A program made the position numbers and the translations under genes. This document shows, piece after piece, positions 6,532-13,654 of a stretch of 17,214 nucleotides of DNA (positions are counted from its first letter, which is position 1; each line of letters opens with the position of its first letter). This stretch comes from Clostridia bacterium (GTDB taxonomy: Bacteria > Bacillota_A > Clostridia > Lachnospirales > Lachnospiraceae). The stretch is taken from positions 1 to 17,214 of the forward strand of contig JAAYYM010000524.1 in assembly GCA_012515365.1 (NCBI GenBank), written 5' to 3'. The notes under the pieces are model-generated. The model saw nothing but the letters and a program-made list of their open reading frames with translations. It ran no database searches and was not told the origin of the DNA.

Positions 6532-6681
6532 ATGGAGAGAATCAAAACACTTGAAACACGCAACTTATGCGAGAGTGAAAAGAACGGTGGATGTGGCGAA
6601 TGCCAGACATCTTGCCAGTCAGCATGTAAGACAAGCTGTGGAATTGCTAATCAGCAGTGCGAAAATAAAAAAGAAGATTAA
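6532..6681 (+). CDS. scfA: SCIFF (six cysteines in forty-five) ranthipeptide precursor
   Basis: This 49-residue peptide is the substrate of the radical SAM maturase encoded just downstream. A strong TAGGAGGAG site (6517-6525) fixes the start at 6532. The N-terminal leader MERIKTLETRNL matches the SCIFF leader pattern (xxIKTLxT). The core carries the family hallmark CGECQTSCQSACKTSC followed by ANQQCEN. Cysteines are at 13, 21, 24, 28, 32, 36 and 43; the last six are the canonical set and Cys13 is extra. In the characterised clostridial homologue CteA, as I recall, Cys32 is joined to Thr37 by a thioether; here residue 37 is Gly. The family is near-universal in Clostridia and its role is still debated (signalling or quorum-related roles have been proposed). 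Confidence in the family is very high. Confidence 0.96.
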   Translation: MERIKTLETRNLCESEKNGGCGECQTSCQSACKTSCGIANQQCENKKED

Positions 6682-6698
6682 TATGGAAAACATGAGAG

Positions 6699-6731
6699 CG
6701 GGGGTGTCATGCTGACAGCGTGACAGCCCCG
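6699..6731 (+). promoter_or_regulatory. GC-rich hairpin between scfA and scfB
   Basis: CGGGG-G-TGTCATGC (6699-6712) pairs with GCGTGACA-G-CCCCG (6718-6731): 13 base pairs including one G-U, a single G/G mismatch and a TGACA loop. It stands 17 bases after the scfA stop. Only TTATCATTATG follows, not a proper T-run, so it may be a partial terminator, an RNase barrier protecting the precursor message, or both. Either would give more precursor than maturase. Confidence 0.6.
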
Positions 6732-6757
6732 TTATCATTATGCGTATGCATAAGTAC

Positions 6758-6781
6758 GTTTTTGACAGAGTTTTTGACAGA
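6758..6781 (+). repeat. Exact tandem 12-base repeat before scfB
   Basis: GTTTTTGACAGA occurs twice head to tail (6758-6769 and 6770-6781), just before the maturase start at 6804. Each copy contains TTGACA, but no -10 box lies at a suitable distance, so I do not call a promoter. Confidence 0.8.
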
Positions 6782-6803
6782 TAAGAGAGGATTAACAAAG
6801 ATT

Positions 6804-8201
6804 ATGATTCATCAATATAAACTTGGCGGTTATCATATCGTATTGGATATTTGTTCGGGCTCCATTCATGTAGTAGATGAAGTTGCCTATGACATGATTG
6901 CATTATATGAAGCACATACACGTGAAGAAATCATCAGGCAGATGTTTGCTCGTTATGGAGATCGAGAGGATATCAGTCATGAAGACCTCGAGGAATGCTT
7001 TGAGCAGATTGAAGATTTAAAAAAGGCAGGAAAGCTGTTTACGGAGGATCATTTTGAACCGATGGCAGGAGTGCTTAAGCAGAAAACAGGTACCGTCATT
7101 AAAGCATTGTGCCTGCACATTGCACATACGTGTAATCTGAACTGCTCATATTGTTTTGCCAGTCAGGGAAATTACCATGGTGATAATCATGGAGAACGCG
7201 CTGTTATGAGCTTTGAAGTAGGTAAAAGGGCACTTGATTTCCTGATTGAGCAGTCAGGAACGCGTAAAAACCTCGAAGTGGATTTCTTTGGTGGAGAGCC
7301 CTTAATGAACTTTCAGGTTGTGAAGGATCTGGTGGATTATGCGCGGAAAATCGAGAAGGAGCATAATAAAAATTTCCGATTTACTCTGACAACTAATGGG
7401 ATGTTAATCGATGATGATGTAATTGATTTTGCAAATCGCGAGATGAGCAATGTCGTATTGAGTCTTGATGGCAGAAAAGAGATTCATGACCGTTTCCGTG
7501 TTGACTATGCAGGACATGGAAGCTATGACCGGATAGTACCCAAATTTCAAAAGCTGGTAGAAGCACGTGGAAATAAGAATTATTATATGCGAGGAACTTT
7601 TACACATGCGAATCCGGATTTTCTTGAAGATATTAAGCAGATGCTCGAGCTTGGTTTTACAGAGCTTAGCATGGAACCTGTTGTGTGTGAAGCAGGAAAT
7701 CCGTCAGAACTCACAAAAGAGGATCTTCCGGTTGTATTAAAGCAATATGAAGATCTGGCTGACCTTATGATCAGACGAGAAGAGGAAGGGAAACCATTTA
7801 CCTTTTACCATTATATGATTGATCTGAAAAGTGGCCCGTGCATCTACAAAAGGATTTCAGGCTGTGGATCAGGAACGGAATATATGGCAGTGACGCCATG
7901 GGGAGATCTGTATCCATGCCACCAGTTTGTAGGAGATGATAAATTCTGTCTTGGTAACATATGGGACGGTGTTAAGAATCTTGAAATCCAGAAAGAATTT
8001 GCAAGTTGTAATGTTTATGCAAGACCTGAATGTAAGGATTGTTGGGCGAAATTATATTGTTCAGGGGGATGTGCTGCAAATGCCTATCATTCGACAGGGT
8101 CGATCACAGGTGTATATCAATACGGATGTGAATTATTCAGAAAGAGAATGGAATGTGCCATTATGGTTGCCATTCACCACACAATGAATGAGGAAAAGTA
8201 A
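6804..8201 (+). CDS. scfB: SCIFF radical SAM maturase (thioether-forming, SPASM-type)
   Basis: This enzyme installs a thioether crosslink in the SCIFF peptide by radical chemistry. The start is set at ATG 6804 because homologues begin MIHQYKL...; a GTG at 6720 would add 28 unrelated residues overlapping the hairpin. The ribosome site is weak and distant (AGAGAGG, 6784-6790). The product is 465 residues. Residues ~1-90 form the peptide-recognition (RRE-like) domain. The radical SAM cluster motif is CNLNCSYC (Cys110, 114, 117), and the SAM-binding GGEP is at 163-166. The C-terminal SPASM/auxiliary cluster region has Cys346, 354, 372, 382, 402, 410, 413, 419, 423 and 442, enough for two extra 4Fe-4S clusters, as found in CteB. 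The stop overlaps the next start (TAATG), so the downstream gene is translationally coupled. Confidence 0.95.
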   Translation: MIHQYKLGGYHIVLDICSGSIHVVDEVAYDMIALYEAHTREEIIRQMFARYGDREDISHEDLEECFEQIEDLKKAGKLFTEDHFEPMAGVLKQKTGTVIKALCLHIAHTCNLNCSYCFASQGNYHGDNHGERAVMSFEVGKRALDFLIEQSGTRKNLEVDFFGGEPLMNFQVVKDLVDYARKIEKEHNKNFRFTLTTNGMLIDDDVIDFANREMSNVVLSLDGRKEIHDRFRVDYAGHGSYDRIVPKFQKLVEARGNKNYYMRGTFTHANPDFLEDIKQMLELGFTELSMEPVVCEAGNPSELTKEDLPVVLKQYEDLADLMIRREEEGKPFTFYHYMIDLKSGPCIYKRISGCGSGTEYMAVTPWGDLYPCHQFVGDDKFCLGNIWDGVKNLEIQKEFASCNVYARPECKDCWAKLYCSGGCAANAYHSTGSITGVYQYGCELFRKRMECAIMVAIHHTMNEEK

Positions 8202-9598
8202 TGAAAACTCCTATTTGCGATTATGTGAAGCAATACTGTGAAACCAATGCAGTCAGATTACATATGCCGGGACATAAAGGGATTTCGAAACTTGGACCAG
8301 AGCCCTGTGACATTACAGAAATCGACGGAGCCGACAGCCTGTATGAGGCATCAGGTATCATCGCAGAGAGTGAATGCAATGCGACGTCTCTATTTGAAAG
8401 TGCTGCGACCTTTTACTCTACAGAGGGTTCATCACAATGTATCAGAGCAATGCTTTATCTGGCAAAACAGTTCGATCTGCACCAAGAGAGAAAACAATAC
8501 GCAGGTAGTCAATCAGATCATGTGAAAACACTTATAATGGCATATAGGAATGCACATAAAACATTTTTGAGTGCAGCAGCCCTGTTAGATATCGAGATCG
8601 TGTGGGCGCCTGAAAGCAACCAGTTCTCATATTTATCCTGTGAGCCTGATCTTATATTACTAGAAAAACAGATTAAGGAATTGAAACCAGCGGCTTTGTA
8701 TTTGACCAGTCCGGATTATCTGGGCAGGCTTGCTCCTATAAAGGAACTGGCAGATATCTGTAAACGATATGGTGTTCTATTATTAGTCGATCATGCGCAT
8801 GGCGCGTACTTAAAATATTTATCAAAATCACAACATCCGATTGATCTAGGAGCAGATTTATGCTGTGATTCTGCACACAAGACACTTCCGGTACTAACCG
8901 GAGGTGCTTATTTGCATGTCTCAAAAAGTACTTCTATATTTTTTAAGGAACAGGCCAAATCTGCATTAGCGTTGTTTGGATCTACCAGTCCTTCTTATCT
9001 TATCTTGCAGTCGCTGGATCTGGCAAATGCTTATCTGGCAGGTGAATATAGAAAAGATTTGAGTGTATTGGTAGAAAAACTGCACCAGTTAAAATCAGAG
9101 CTAGGTGAAGCAGGTTTTTTACTTAAGGAGCAGGAACCACTAAAAATCACCATCAGCACAAAGCCCTATGGATACCGTGGAACAGAGTTTGCCAAACTGC
9201 TTAAGGAGCAGGGAATCGTATGTGAATTTGCTGATCCGGACTATTTGGTAATGATGTTTTCTACGCAGAATAAGGAATTGGATTTTTGTCGACTTAAAGA
9301 GTCAATGCTTAGTATAAAACGAAAACCTGAGATAAAGGAGGAACCGATAGCTGTTCATCCATGTGAACGAATCATGTCAGTCAGGGAAGCTTTATTTTCG
9401 TTATCAGAAAACATCCCTGCATGTGAAAGCAGAGGAAGGATACTTGCAGATCTCAATGTAAGCTGCCCACCTGCTGTACCAATTGTAATGTGCGGAGAGA
9501 GAATCAGTGAAGAGGCTGTCAGAGCCTTTCATTACTATCATGTGAAAAGCTGCAACGTAGTAAAGGAGAAGATCAGTGAGTCAAAACGTCAAGGGTAA
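8201..9598 (+). CDS. Orn/Lys/Arg decarboxylase-family PLP enzyme
   Basis: A 465-residue fold-type I PLP enzyme. Near the N-terminus HMPGHKG (21-27) is the signature of the Orn/Lys/Arg decarboxylase major domain; the true Gram-positive arginine and lysine decarboxylases share it. D197 in VDHAHGAY should contact the cofactor nitrogen. K227 in CDSAHKTLPVLTGG is the predicted Schiff-base lysine. A small C-terminal domain with CPPAVPIVMCGERI (YPPGIPxxxPGE in well-studied members) ends the protein. The N-terminal wing domain of the E. coli enzymes is absent, as in SpeA/YaaO-type proteins. The substrate cannot be told by eye. The CPPAVP change and the weakly conserved middle suggest a divergent member. 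Start ATG 8201 overlaps the scfB stop, and the 3' end overlaps the helicase gene by 23 bases. Confidence 0.85.
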   Translation: MKTPICDYVKQYCETNAVRLHMPGHKGISKLGPEPCDITEIDGADSLYEASGIIAESECNATSLFESAATFYSTEGSSQCIRAMLYLAKQFDLHQERKQYAGSQSDHVKTLIMAYRNAHKTFLSAAALLDIEIVWAPESNQFSYLSCEPDLILLEKQIKELKPAALYLTSPDYLGRLAPIKELADICKRYGVLLLVDHAHGAYLKYLSKSQHPIDLGADLCCDSAHKTLPVLTGGAYLHVSKSTSIFFKEQAKSALALFGSTSPSYLILQSLDLANAYLAGEYRKDLSVLVEKLHQLKSELGEAGFLLKEQEPLKITISTKPYGYRGTEFAKLLKEQGIVCEFADPDYLVMMFSTQNKELDFCRLKESMLSIKRKPEIKEEPIAVHPCERIMSVREALFSLSENIPACESRGRILADLNVSCPPAVPIVMCGERISEEAVRAFHYYHVKSCNVVKEKISESKRQG

Positions 9599-12500
9599 GA
9601 AAAAACATAAGATAATACCGGGTATTTCAAAGGAAGAAGAGCTAAACATGCTTGCACGCATATTGTCAATTGCGGATGAGAAGCTTAAAAAAGCCAAAGA
9701 GTCTGTCACCCAGATGTCTCAGAATATTTTAGAATTGAAAGAAGTCTATGATATCGAGGACCGAGAGGGCCAGGCACAGATGTTTCAGGCCGATGCCAGA
9801 TTTCATCAGGTAAAGCAGGAACTTCTACGAGCTGAGCGTTATCGCAAAAAGCCTTATTTCGGACGAATTGATTTTAAGGATATGGATTCAGGGGAAGAGG
9901 AAAGCTATTATATTGGACGAGCTGTGATCGCAGAGAATCCGGCCGAACCAGAGGTCATTGACTGGAGAGCTCCGATTGCCTCTGTTTACTATGAAAAATC
10001 GCTTGGCAAATGCACATATTCTGTATTAGGCGAGGGTGCATATGAAATCAACCTTACAAGAAAGCGTACCTATGAAATCGAGAATGATGAACTAAAGGAT
10101 TTCTATGATTCGGATGTTGTTGCCAATGATGATCTGTTAACCAAATATCTGGCAAAAAACAAGCGAGCTGTTCTAAGCGAAATCATTGCAACGATTCAAC
10201 AGGAACAGAATGAAATTATCAGAAAAAAACCGCAGCATAACGTATTGGTGCAAGGAAGCGCAGGCTCAGGAAAAACAACAGTTGCCATGCACCGGATTTC
10301 TTATATTCTCTACAATTATGAACAGGAATTTAAGCCGGAAGATTTTTATATTATAGGCAGCAACCAGATCCTGCTTCATTACATTACAGGGATTCTGCCG
10401 GATCTGGATGTATATGGTGCGAAGCAGATGACAATGGAGCAGCTATTTACACGCTTGCTTTATGAAGACTGGGATGTAAAGAAGTATCGGATAACGAGCA
10501 TGAATAAGGGAAGCAAAGCTGCCTGTATCAAAGGAAAAATGGATTGGTTTAGAGATCTGGAGAAGTTTTGCGAACGTTATGAGTGGAGCTGTATTCCAAG
10601 AAAAGATGTTTATATAGAAAAAACAAATAAACTGTTAATGAAACAGGGTGCGATAGAGGAGCTGTTAAAGAAGTTTCATTATCTTTCTCTTCCAGATAAG
10701 CTTGATAAGCTGACAGAGCATTTGATGGCACAGCTTGAGAATGAACTTTATGGAAAATATCATTCTTATCCGAAGGATGAACAGAAAAGCCTGATCAAAT
10801 ATTATCAGACTTATTTTGGTAAAAAGGAATGGAAGGGTTCCATTTTTTCCATGTATCAGGATTTCTTAAATGAGCAGAGGACAAAAGGGTTTGATTTGGA
10901 GTCTGTGGAAGATGAGTTTGATGTGTACGATCTTGCTGCGCTGGCTTATCTCTATAAGCGCATTAAGGAGACCGAAGTCATTCAGGAAGCTAGTCATGTC
11001 GTTATTGATGAGGCGCAGGACTTTGGAATGATGGTCTATGGCTGTCTGAAGTATTGTCTGACGAAATGCACGTATACCATTATGGGTGATGTGTCACAGA
11101 ATATATATTTTAATTATGGTTTAAGCGACTGGGAAGAGCTTAGAAGTCTGATGCTTCCAGATGAATTTGATTATTTTGGACTGTTAAAGAAAAGCTATCG
11201 TAATACAGTGGAAATCTCAAATTTTGCAACTAATATTCTACAGCATGGCAGCTTTCCCATCTATCCTGTGGAACCGATCATTCGCCATGGAAAAGAGGTC
11301 AGAGTCGCAAAATGTGCAGACAAGACCGGATTGGTCAATGAAACACTTAAGACCATTACTGACTGGCTAAAGGAAGGCTATGAGACCATTGCTGTGATTT
11401 GTCGTGATGAAAAGGAATCAGAACGTGTAGCCCGCAGATTGAAGAAAAGTATTGAAATTGTGGAATTTGATACTTCTACAGTGGAATTTGGCAGTGGTGT
11501 TATGGTGCTTCCGATTGAATTTGCAAAGGGGCTCGAGTTTGATGTAGTCCTTTTGTTTGATGCAAATGAACTAAACTATCCTTTGGAAGATGGTTTTGCA
11601 AAGCTGTTATATGTAGCGGCAACAAGAGCGCTGCATGAGCTGGTGGTGCTTTATGATGGAATACTGACGAGTCTGATTGCCACACAGGTACCGGAAGATC
11701 AAAAGCATCGGTTCATAGACATCGAACAAAAACAGACTTCACGTCAGCTGGTCGAATATGAGGAGCTGACAAAGGATGAAATTGCTGCTCTGGGTGCCAA
11801 GGATGGACACCGCGAAATGGAAATGAGAGATTATCTTGGTCCAAAACGAATCGTTGTGCAAAAGAAAACGGAAACAGCAATTCCCAAAAGAGTTCAGATC
11901 CAGAGACAAGGCATTACTTCGCGTGAGTATTTTGGAAGTACCTATGGGAGATCTTCAGTGATCGGAAAGGCTGCAAAAGAGAAGGAGAAGGCAATGGCGT
12001 TGTCTGCACAGACCGAATTTGGAGAGGTACCGGATAACGCCTCACTAAGGCCAATCGGACACAGCAGCATTGATACTTCTGTACGTTGGATCAGTAAAAC
12101 TACTAAATGGCTGGATATCATGAGTACATACGGTCTGCTTCGTGTGACTCCTGTCTCTATCGATACAGTCAGGATCAGATTTGCGAAGGAACAAATAGAT
12201 TCACTATCCGATATTCCAAAAGAATTACAAACAGGAAATAAAGAGGATGCTTTGGTTAACTGGAAATGCAGGGAATCAAAGGAGATAATCGAAATTTCTA
12301 CTGATAAACTGATTGTTAGAATCACAAAGAAAACCGGAGTAATTTCTTTTTATACAGCGGCAGGAAAATTACTGCTTAGCGAAAATGCGAAAGTACCGAG
12401 ACAATTAGAATGCCGTGCGAAAAAGCAGAGCTGGACCTATTTTGACTGGTCAAAGAAGGAAGTTCTAAAGGCAAGAAGTGCATCTGACGGACATTGGATT

Positions 12501-12698
12501 GAAATCAAAAGTTCTGCTCGTTATATTTCTCTGGGAGAGGAGTCAGACCGCCTGGCCTGTCTTATGTCAAATGCCGGATATCAGCTGCTTGTACCCGCCG
12601 GAGTACGTACAATGTGCTGCACGATTCCGCTGTATGGAACCTATCTTTATACAGAAGGAAAGAAACAAATTGACTATTTTTTCAGAACGGCAATATGA
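9576..12698 (+). CDS. HelD-like RNA polymerase-associated helicase with a GH31-type beta-sandwich tail
   Basis: A 1040-residue UvrD/Rep-superfamily protein. GTG 9576 is the start, with AGGAG (9564-9568) 7 bases upstream. Residues ~15-85 form a charged helical arm; PYFGRIDF and YIGRAVIAE, then DWRAPIASVYYE, are HelD hallmarks. Walker A is GSAGSGKT (227-234), motif II VIDEAQDF (476-483), motif V MVLPIEFAKGLEFD (~641-655) and motif VI LLYVAATRAL (~677-686). HelD proteins dislodge RNA polymerase from nucleic acid and recycle it, and some confer rifamycin tolerance. The ATPase core ends near residue 710, where HelD proteins normally stop. A basic linker follows. Residues ~835-1040 (VRIRFAKE, ISTDKLIVRITKKTGVISFY, AGKLLLSEN, YISLGEESDR, KQIDYFF) resemble the GH31 N-terminal domain and end where the catalytic barrel would begin. 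The role of this tail is unknown. Confidence 0.85.
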   Translation: MSQNVKGKKKHKIIPGISKEEELNMLARILSIADEKLKKAKESVTQMSQNILELKEVYDIEDREGQAQMFQADARFHQVKQELLRAERYRKKPYFGRIDFKDMDSGEEESYYIGRAVIAENPAEPEVIDWRAPIASVYYEKSLGKCTYSVLGEGAYEINLTRKRTYEIENDELKDFYDSDVVANDDLLTKYLAKNKRAVLSEIIATIQQEQNEIIRKKPQHNVLVQGSAGSGKTTVAMHRISYILYNYEQEFKPEDFYIIGSNQILLHYITGILPDLDVYGAKQMTMEQLFTRLLYEDWDVKKYRITSMNKGSKAACIKGKMDWFRDLEKFCERYEWSCIPRKDVYIEKTNKLLMKQGAIEELLKKFHYLSLPDKLDKLTEHLMAQLENELYGKYHSYPKDEQKSLIKYYQTYFGKKEWKGSIFSMYQDFLNEQRTKGFDLESVEDEFDVYDLAALAYLYKRIKETEVIQEASHVVIDEAQDFGMMVYGCLKYCLTKCTYTIMGDVSQNIYFNYGLSDWEELRSLMLPDEFDYFGLLKKSYRNTVEISNFATNILQHGSFPIYPVEPIIRHGKEVRVAKCADKTGLVNETLKTITDWLKEGYETIAVICRDEKESERVARRLKKSIEIVEFDTSTVEFGSGVMVLPIEFAKGLEFDVVLLFDANELNYPLEDGFAKLLYVAATRALHELVVLYDGILTSLIATQVPEDQKHRFIDIEQKQTSRQLVEYEELTKDEIAALGAKDGHREMEMRDYLGPKRIVVQKKTETAIPKRVQIQRQGITSREYFGSTYGRSSVIGKAAKEKEKAMALSAQTEFGEVPDNASLRPIGHSSIDTSVRWISKTTKWLDIMSTYGLLRVTPVSIDTVRIRFAKEQIDSLSDIPKELQTGNKEDALVNWKCRESKEIIEISTDKLIVRITKKTGVISFYTAAGKLLLSENAKVPRQLECRAKKQSWTYFDWSKKEVLKARSASDGHWIEIKSSARYISLGEESDRLACLMSNAGYQLLVPAGVRTMCCTIPLYGTYLYTEGKKQIDYFFRTAI

Positions 12699-12731
12699 CA
12701 AAAGGTAAAATATACTTGACAAAAAGTAAAA
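12696..12731 (+). repeat. Direct repeat TGACAAAARGTAAAA spanning the -35 region
   Basis: A 15-base element occurs at 12696-12710 and 12717-12731 with one mismatch, 21 bases apart (two helical turns). The second copy overlaps the -35 box of the next promoter and the first overlaps the helicase stop codon. It could be a binding site for a dimeric regulator such as the XRE protein encoded downstream. Confidence 0.6.
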
Positions 12732-12744
12732 GACAAATTATACT
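12716..12744 (+). promoter_or_regulatory. Consensus promoter of the membrane protein/XRE operon
   Basis: TTGACA (12716-12721), a 17-base spacer and TATACT (12739-12744). Transcription should begin at about 12751, which is the first base of a perfect 12-base palindrome. Confidence 0.82.
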
Positions 12745-12750
12745 CTTCTC

Positions 12751-12762
12751 ATGATCGATCAT
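12751..12762. promoter_or_regulatory. Perfect palindrome ATGATCGATCAT at the expected +1
   Basis: A 12-base perfect palindrome just downstream of the -10 box, in the usual place for a repressor operator. The likely ligand is the XRE regulator encoded by the second gene of this operon, giving autoregulation. This is inference from position. Confidence 0.45.
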
Positions 12763-12815
12763 AAGTAACAATTAACAACCTATTTTATTAACCAGAGGAA
12801 GAGAAGGGAATTATT

Positions 12816-13352
12816 ATGAGTATAAGTTATGTAGCAGGATTTTTTGTAGGATTTTTTTGTGTGTTATTCATTTTTGGCATTATTATATTTGTGCTTAAGA
12901 AAAAAGCACATATTGGAGGAAAATGTGAATATGATGAGAGACAACAGCTGGTACGTGGCAAGGCATTTAAGATTGGGTTCTTTACGCTGATATTCTACAA
13001 TGCAGGCTATGGTCTGCTTTCAGAGATGATTGGAAGATCATTTGCCAGCGTTTCTTTTGCAATGCTTTTTGGTATTATTTTTACAGTTGTCATTTATGGA
13101 GCTTATTGTATGTGGAACGATGCTTATTTTGCATTAAATGAAACACCCAAAACTGCAGTTGCTTTATTGATTGCCATTTGTATGATCAATCTGATAATAG
13201 GAATTACTAATTTGGTGAGCGGCAGGTGTTTTGTTAATGGTATGATCACGGTTAGTGCCATGAACCTGATTGTTGGTGTTGCACTTTTTATTCTTTTTAT
13301 CATTATTTCCATCAAAACATTGATCAACAAAAATGCGGAGAGGGAGGATTAA
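12816..13352 (+). CDS. Five-helix membrane protein paired with an XRE regulator
   Basis: A 178-residue membrane protein of a family I cannot name with certainty. AGAGAAGGG precedes the start. Hydrophobic segments lie at about 5-28, 53-72, 78-99, 112-133 and 145-168. Between helices 1 and 2 is a cytoplasmic loop with YDERQQLVRGKAFK (39-52); a DERQ...RGKA(F/Y)K motif is common in small Firmicutes membrane proteins encoded beside a small Cro-like regulator. The two genes abut (stop 13350-13352, start 13353), and such pairs are usually co-regulated. The role may be membrane stress or transport sensing, but nothing in the sequence shows a substrate. A consensus promoter with a palindrome lies upstream. 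Confidence 0.72.
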   Translation: MSISYVAGFFVGFFCVLFIFGIIIFVLKKKAHIGGKCEYDERQQLVRGKAFKIGFFTLIFYNAGYGLLSEMIGRSFASVSFAMLFGIIFTVVIYGAYCMWNDAYFALNETPKTAVALLIAICMINLIIGITNLVSGRCFVNGMITVSAMNLIVGVALFILFIIISIKTLINKNAERED

Positions 13353-13544
13353 ATGAAAAATCTGAAGTTAAAGTCAGCACGTGCTGCACTTGACATTTCG
13401 CAACAACAGCTTGCGCAGCTGGTACATGTGTCACGCCAGACCATTAATGCAATCGAAAAAGGGGACTACAATCCATCTATAAGACTATGCATTGATATCT
13501 GCAAAACATTAGGTAAAACGTTGGATGAGTTGTTTTGGGAGTGA
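13353..13544 (+). CDS. XRE/Cro-type regulator (COG1476)
   Basis: A 63-residue single-domain DNA-binding protein. GGGAGG, 6 bases before the start, gives a strong ribosome site. The helix-turn-helix is at about 16-42: ISQQQLAQLVHVSRQTINAI followed by EKGDYNPS, the pattern of the YgzD/COG1476 group, and the end TLGKTLDELFWE is also typical. There is no ligand domain. It directly follows the membrane protein gene and probably controls its own operon at the palindrome (12751-12762) or the repeat at 12696-12731. Downstream is a run of T (13562-13577) preceded by a weak 5-bp stem (ATTCA/TGAAT), possibly a poor terminator. Confidence 0.9.
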   Translation: MKNLKLKSARAALDISQQQLAQLVHVSRQTINAIEKGDYNPSIRLCIDICKTLGKTLDELFWE

Positions 13545-13591
13545 TTCATTTATCTGAATAATTTTTTTTTGTTTTTTTAAAATGCTTCCTA

Positions 13592-13600
13592 TGTTATGAT
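13592..13600 (+). promoter_or_regulatory. Extended -10 promoter of the diguanylate cyclase gene
   Basis: TGTTATGAT (13592-13600) is an extended -10 element (TGn followed by TATGAT). The -35 region is only a T-run, which extended -10 promoters tolerate. The ORF starts 54 bases later with AGGAGG at 13643-13648. Confidence 0.6.
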
Positions 13601-13654
13601 ATAAATAAGTAAAATGTAGTACGGTAGGTATCTGATCGACATAGGAGGCAAAAG

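Noticed and set aside
6739..6750. ATGCGTATGCAT near-palindrome as an operator
   Set aside because: Short, imperfect at the centre and not repeated elsewhere; could be chance.
6720..6803. GTG at 6720 as start of the SCIFF maturase, adding 28 residues
   Set aside because: It lies inside the hairpin, has no ribosome site, and the extension is unlike the family, whose members begin at the MIHQYKL equivalent (6804).
6758..6806. Internal promoter for scfB from TTGACA (6762 or 6774)
   Set aside because: No acceptable -10 sequence lies 16-18 bases downstream of either copy.
13548..13577. Intrinsic terminator after the XRE gene
   Set aside because: The T-run is long, but the stem is only about 5 A/T-rich base pairs, too weak to call.
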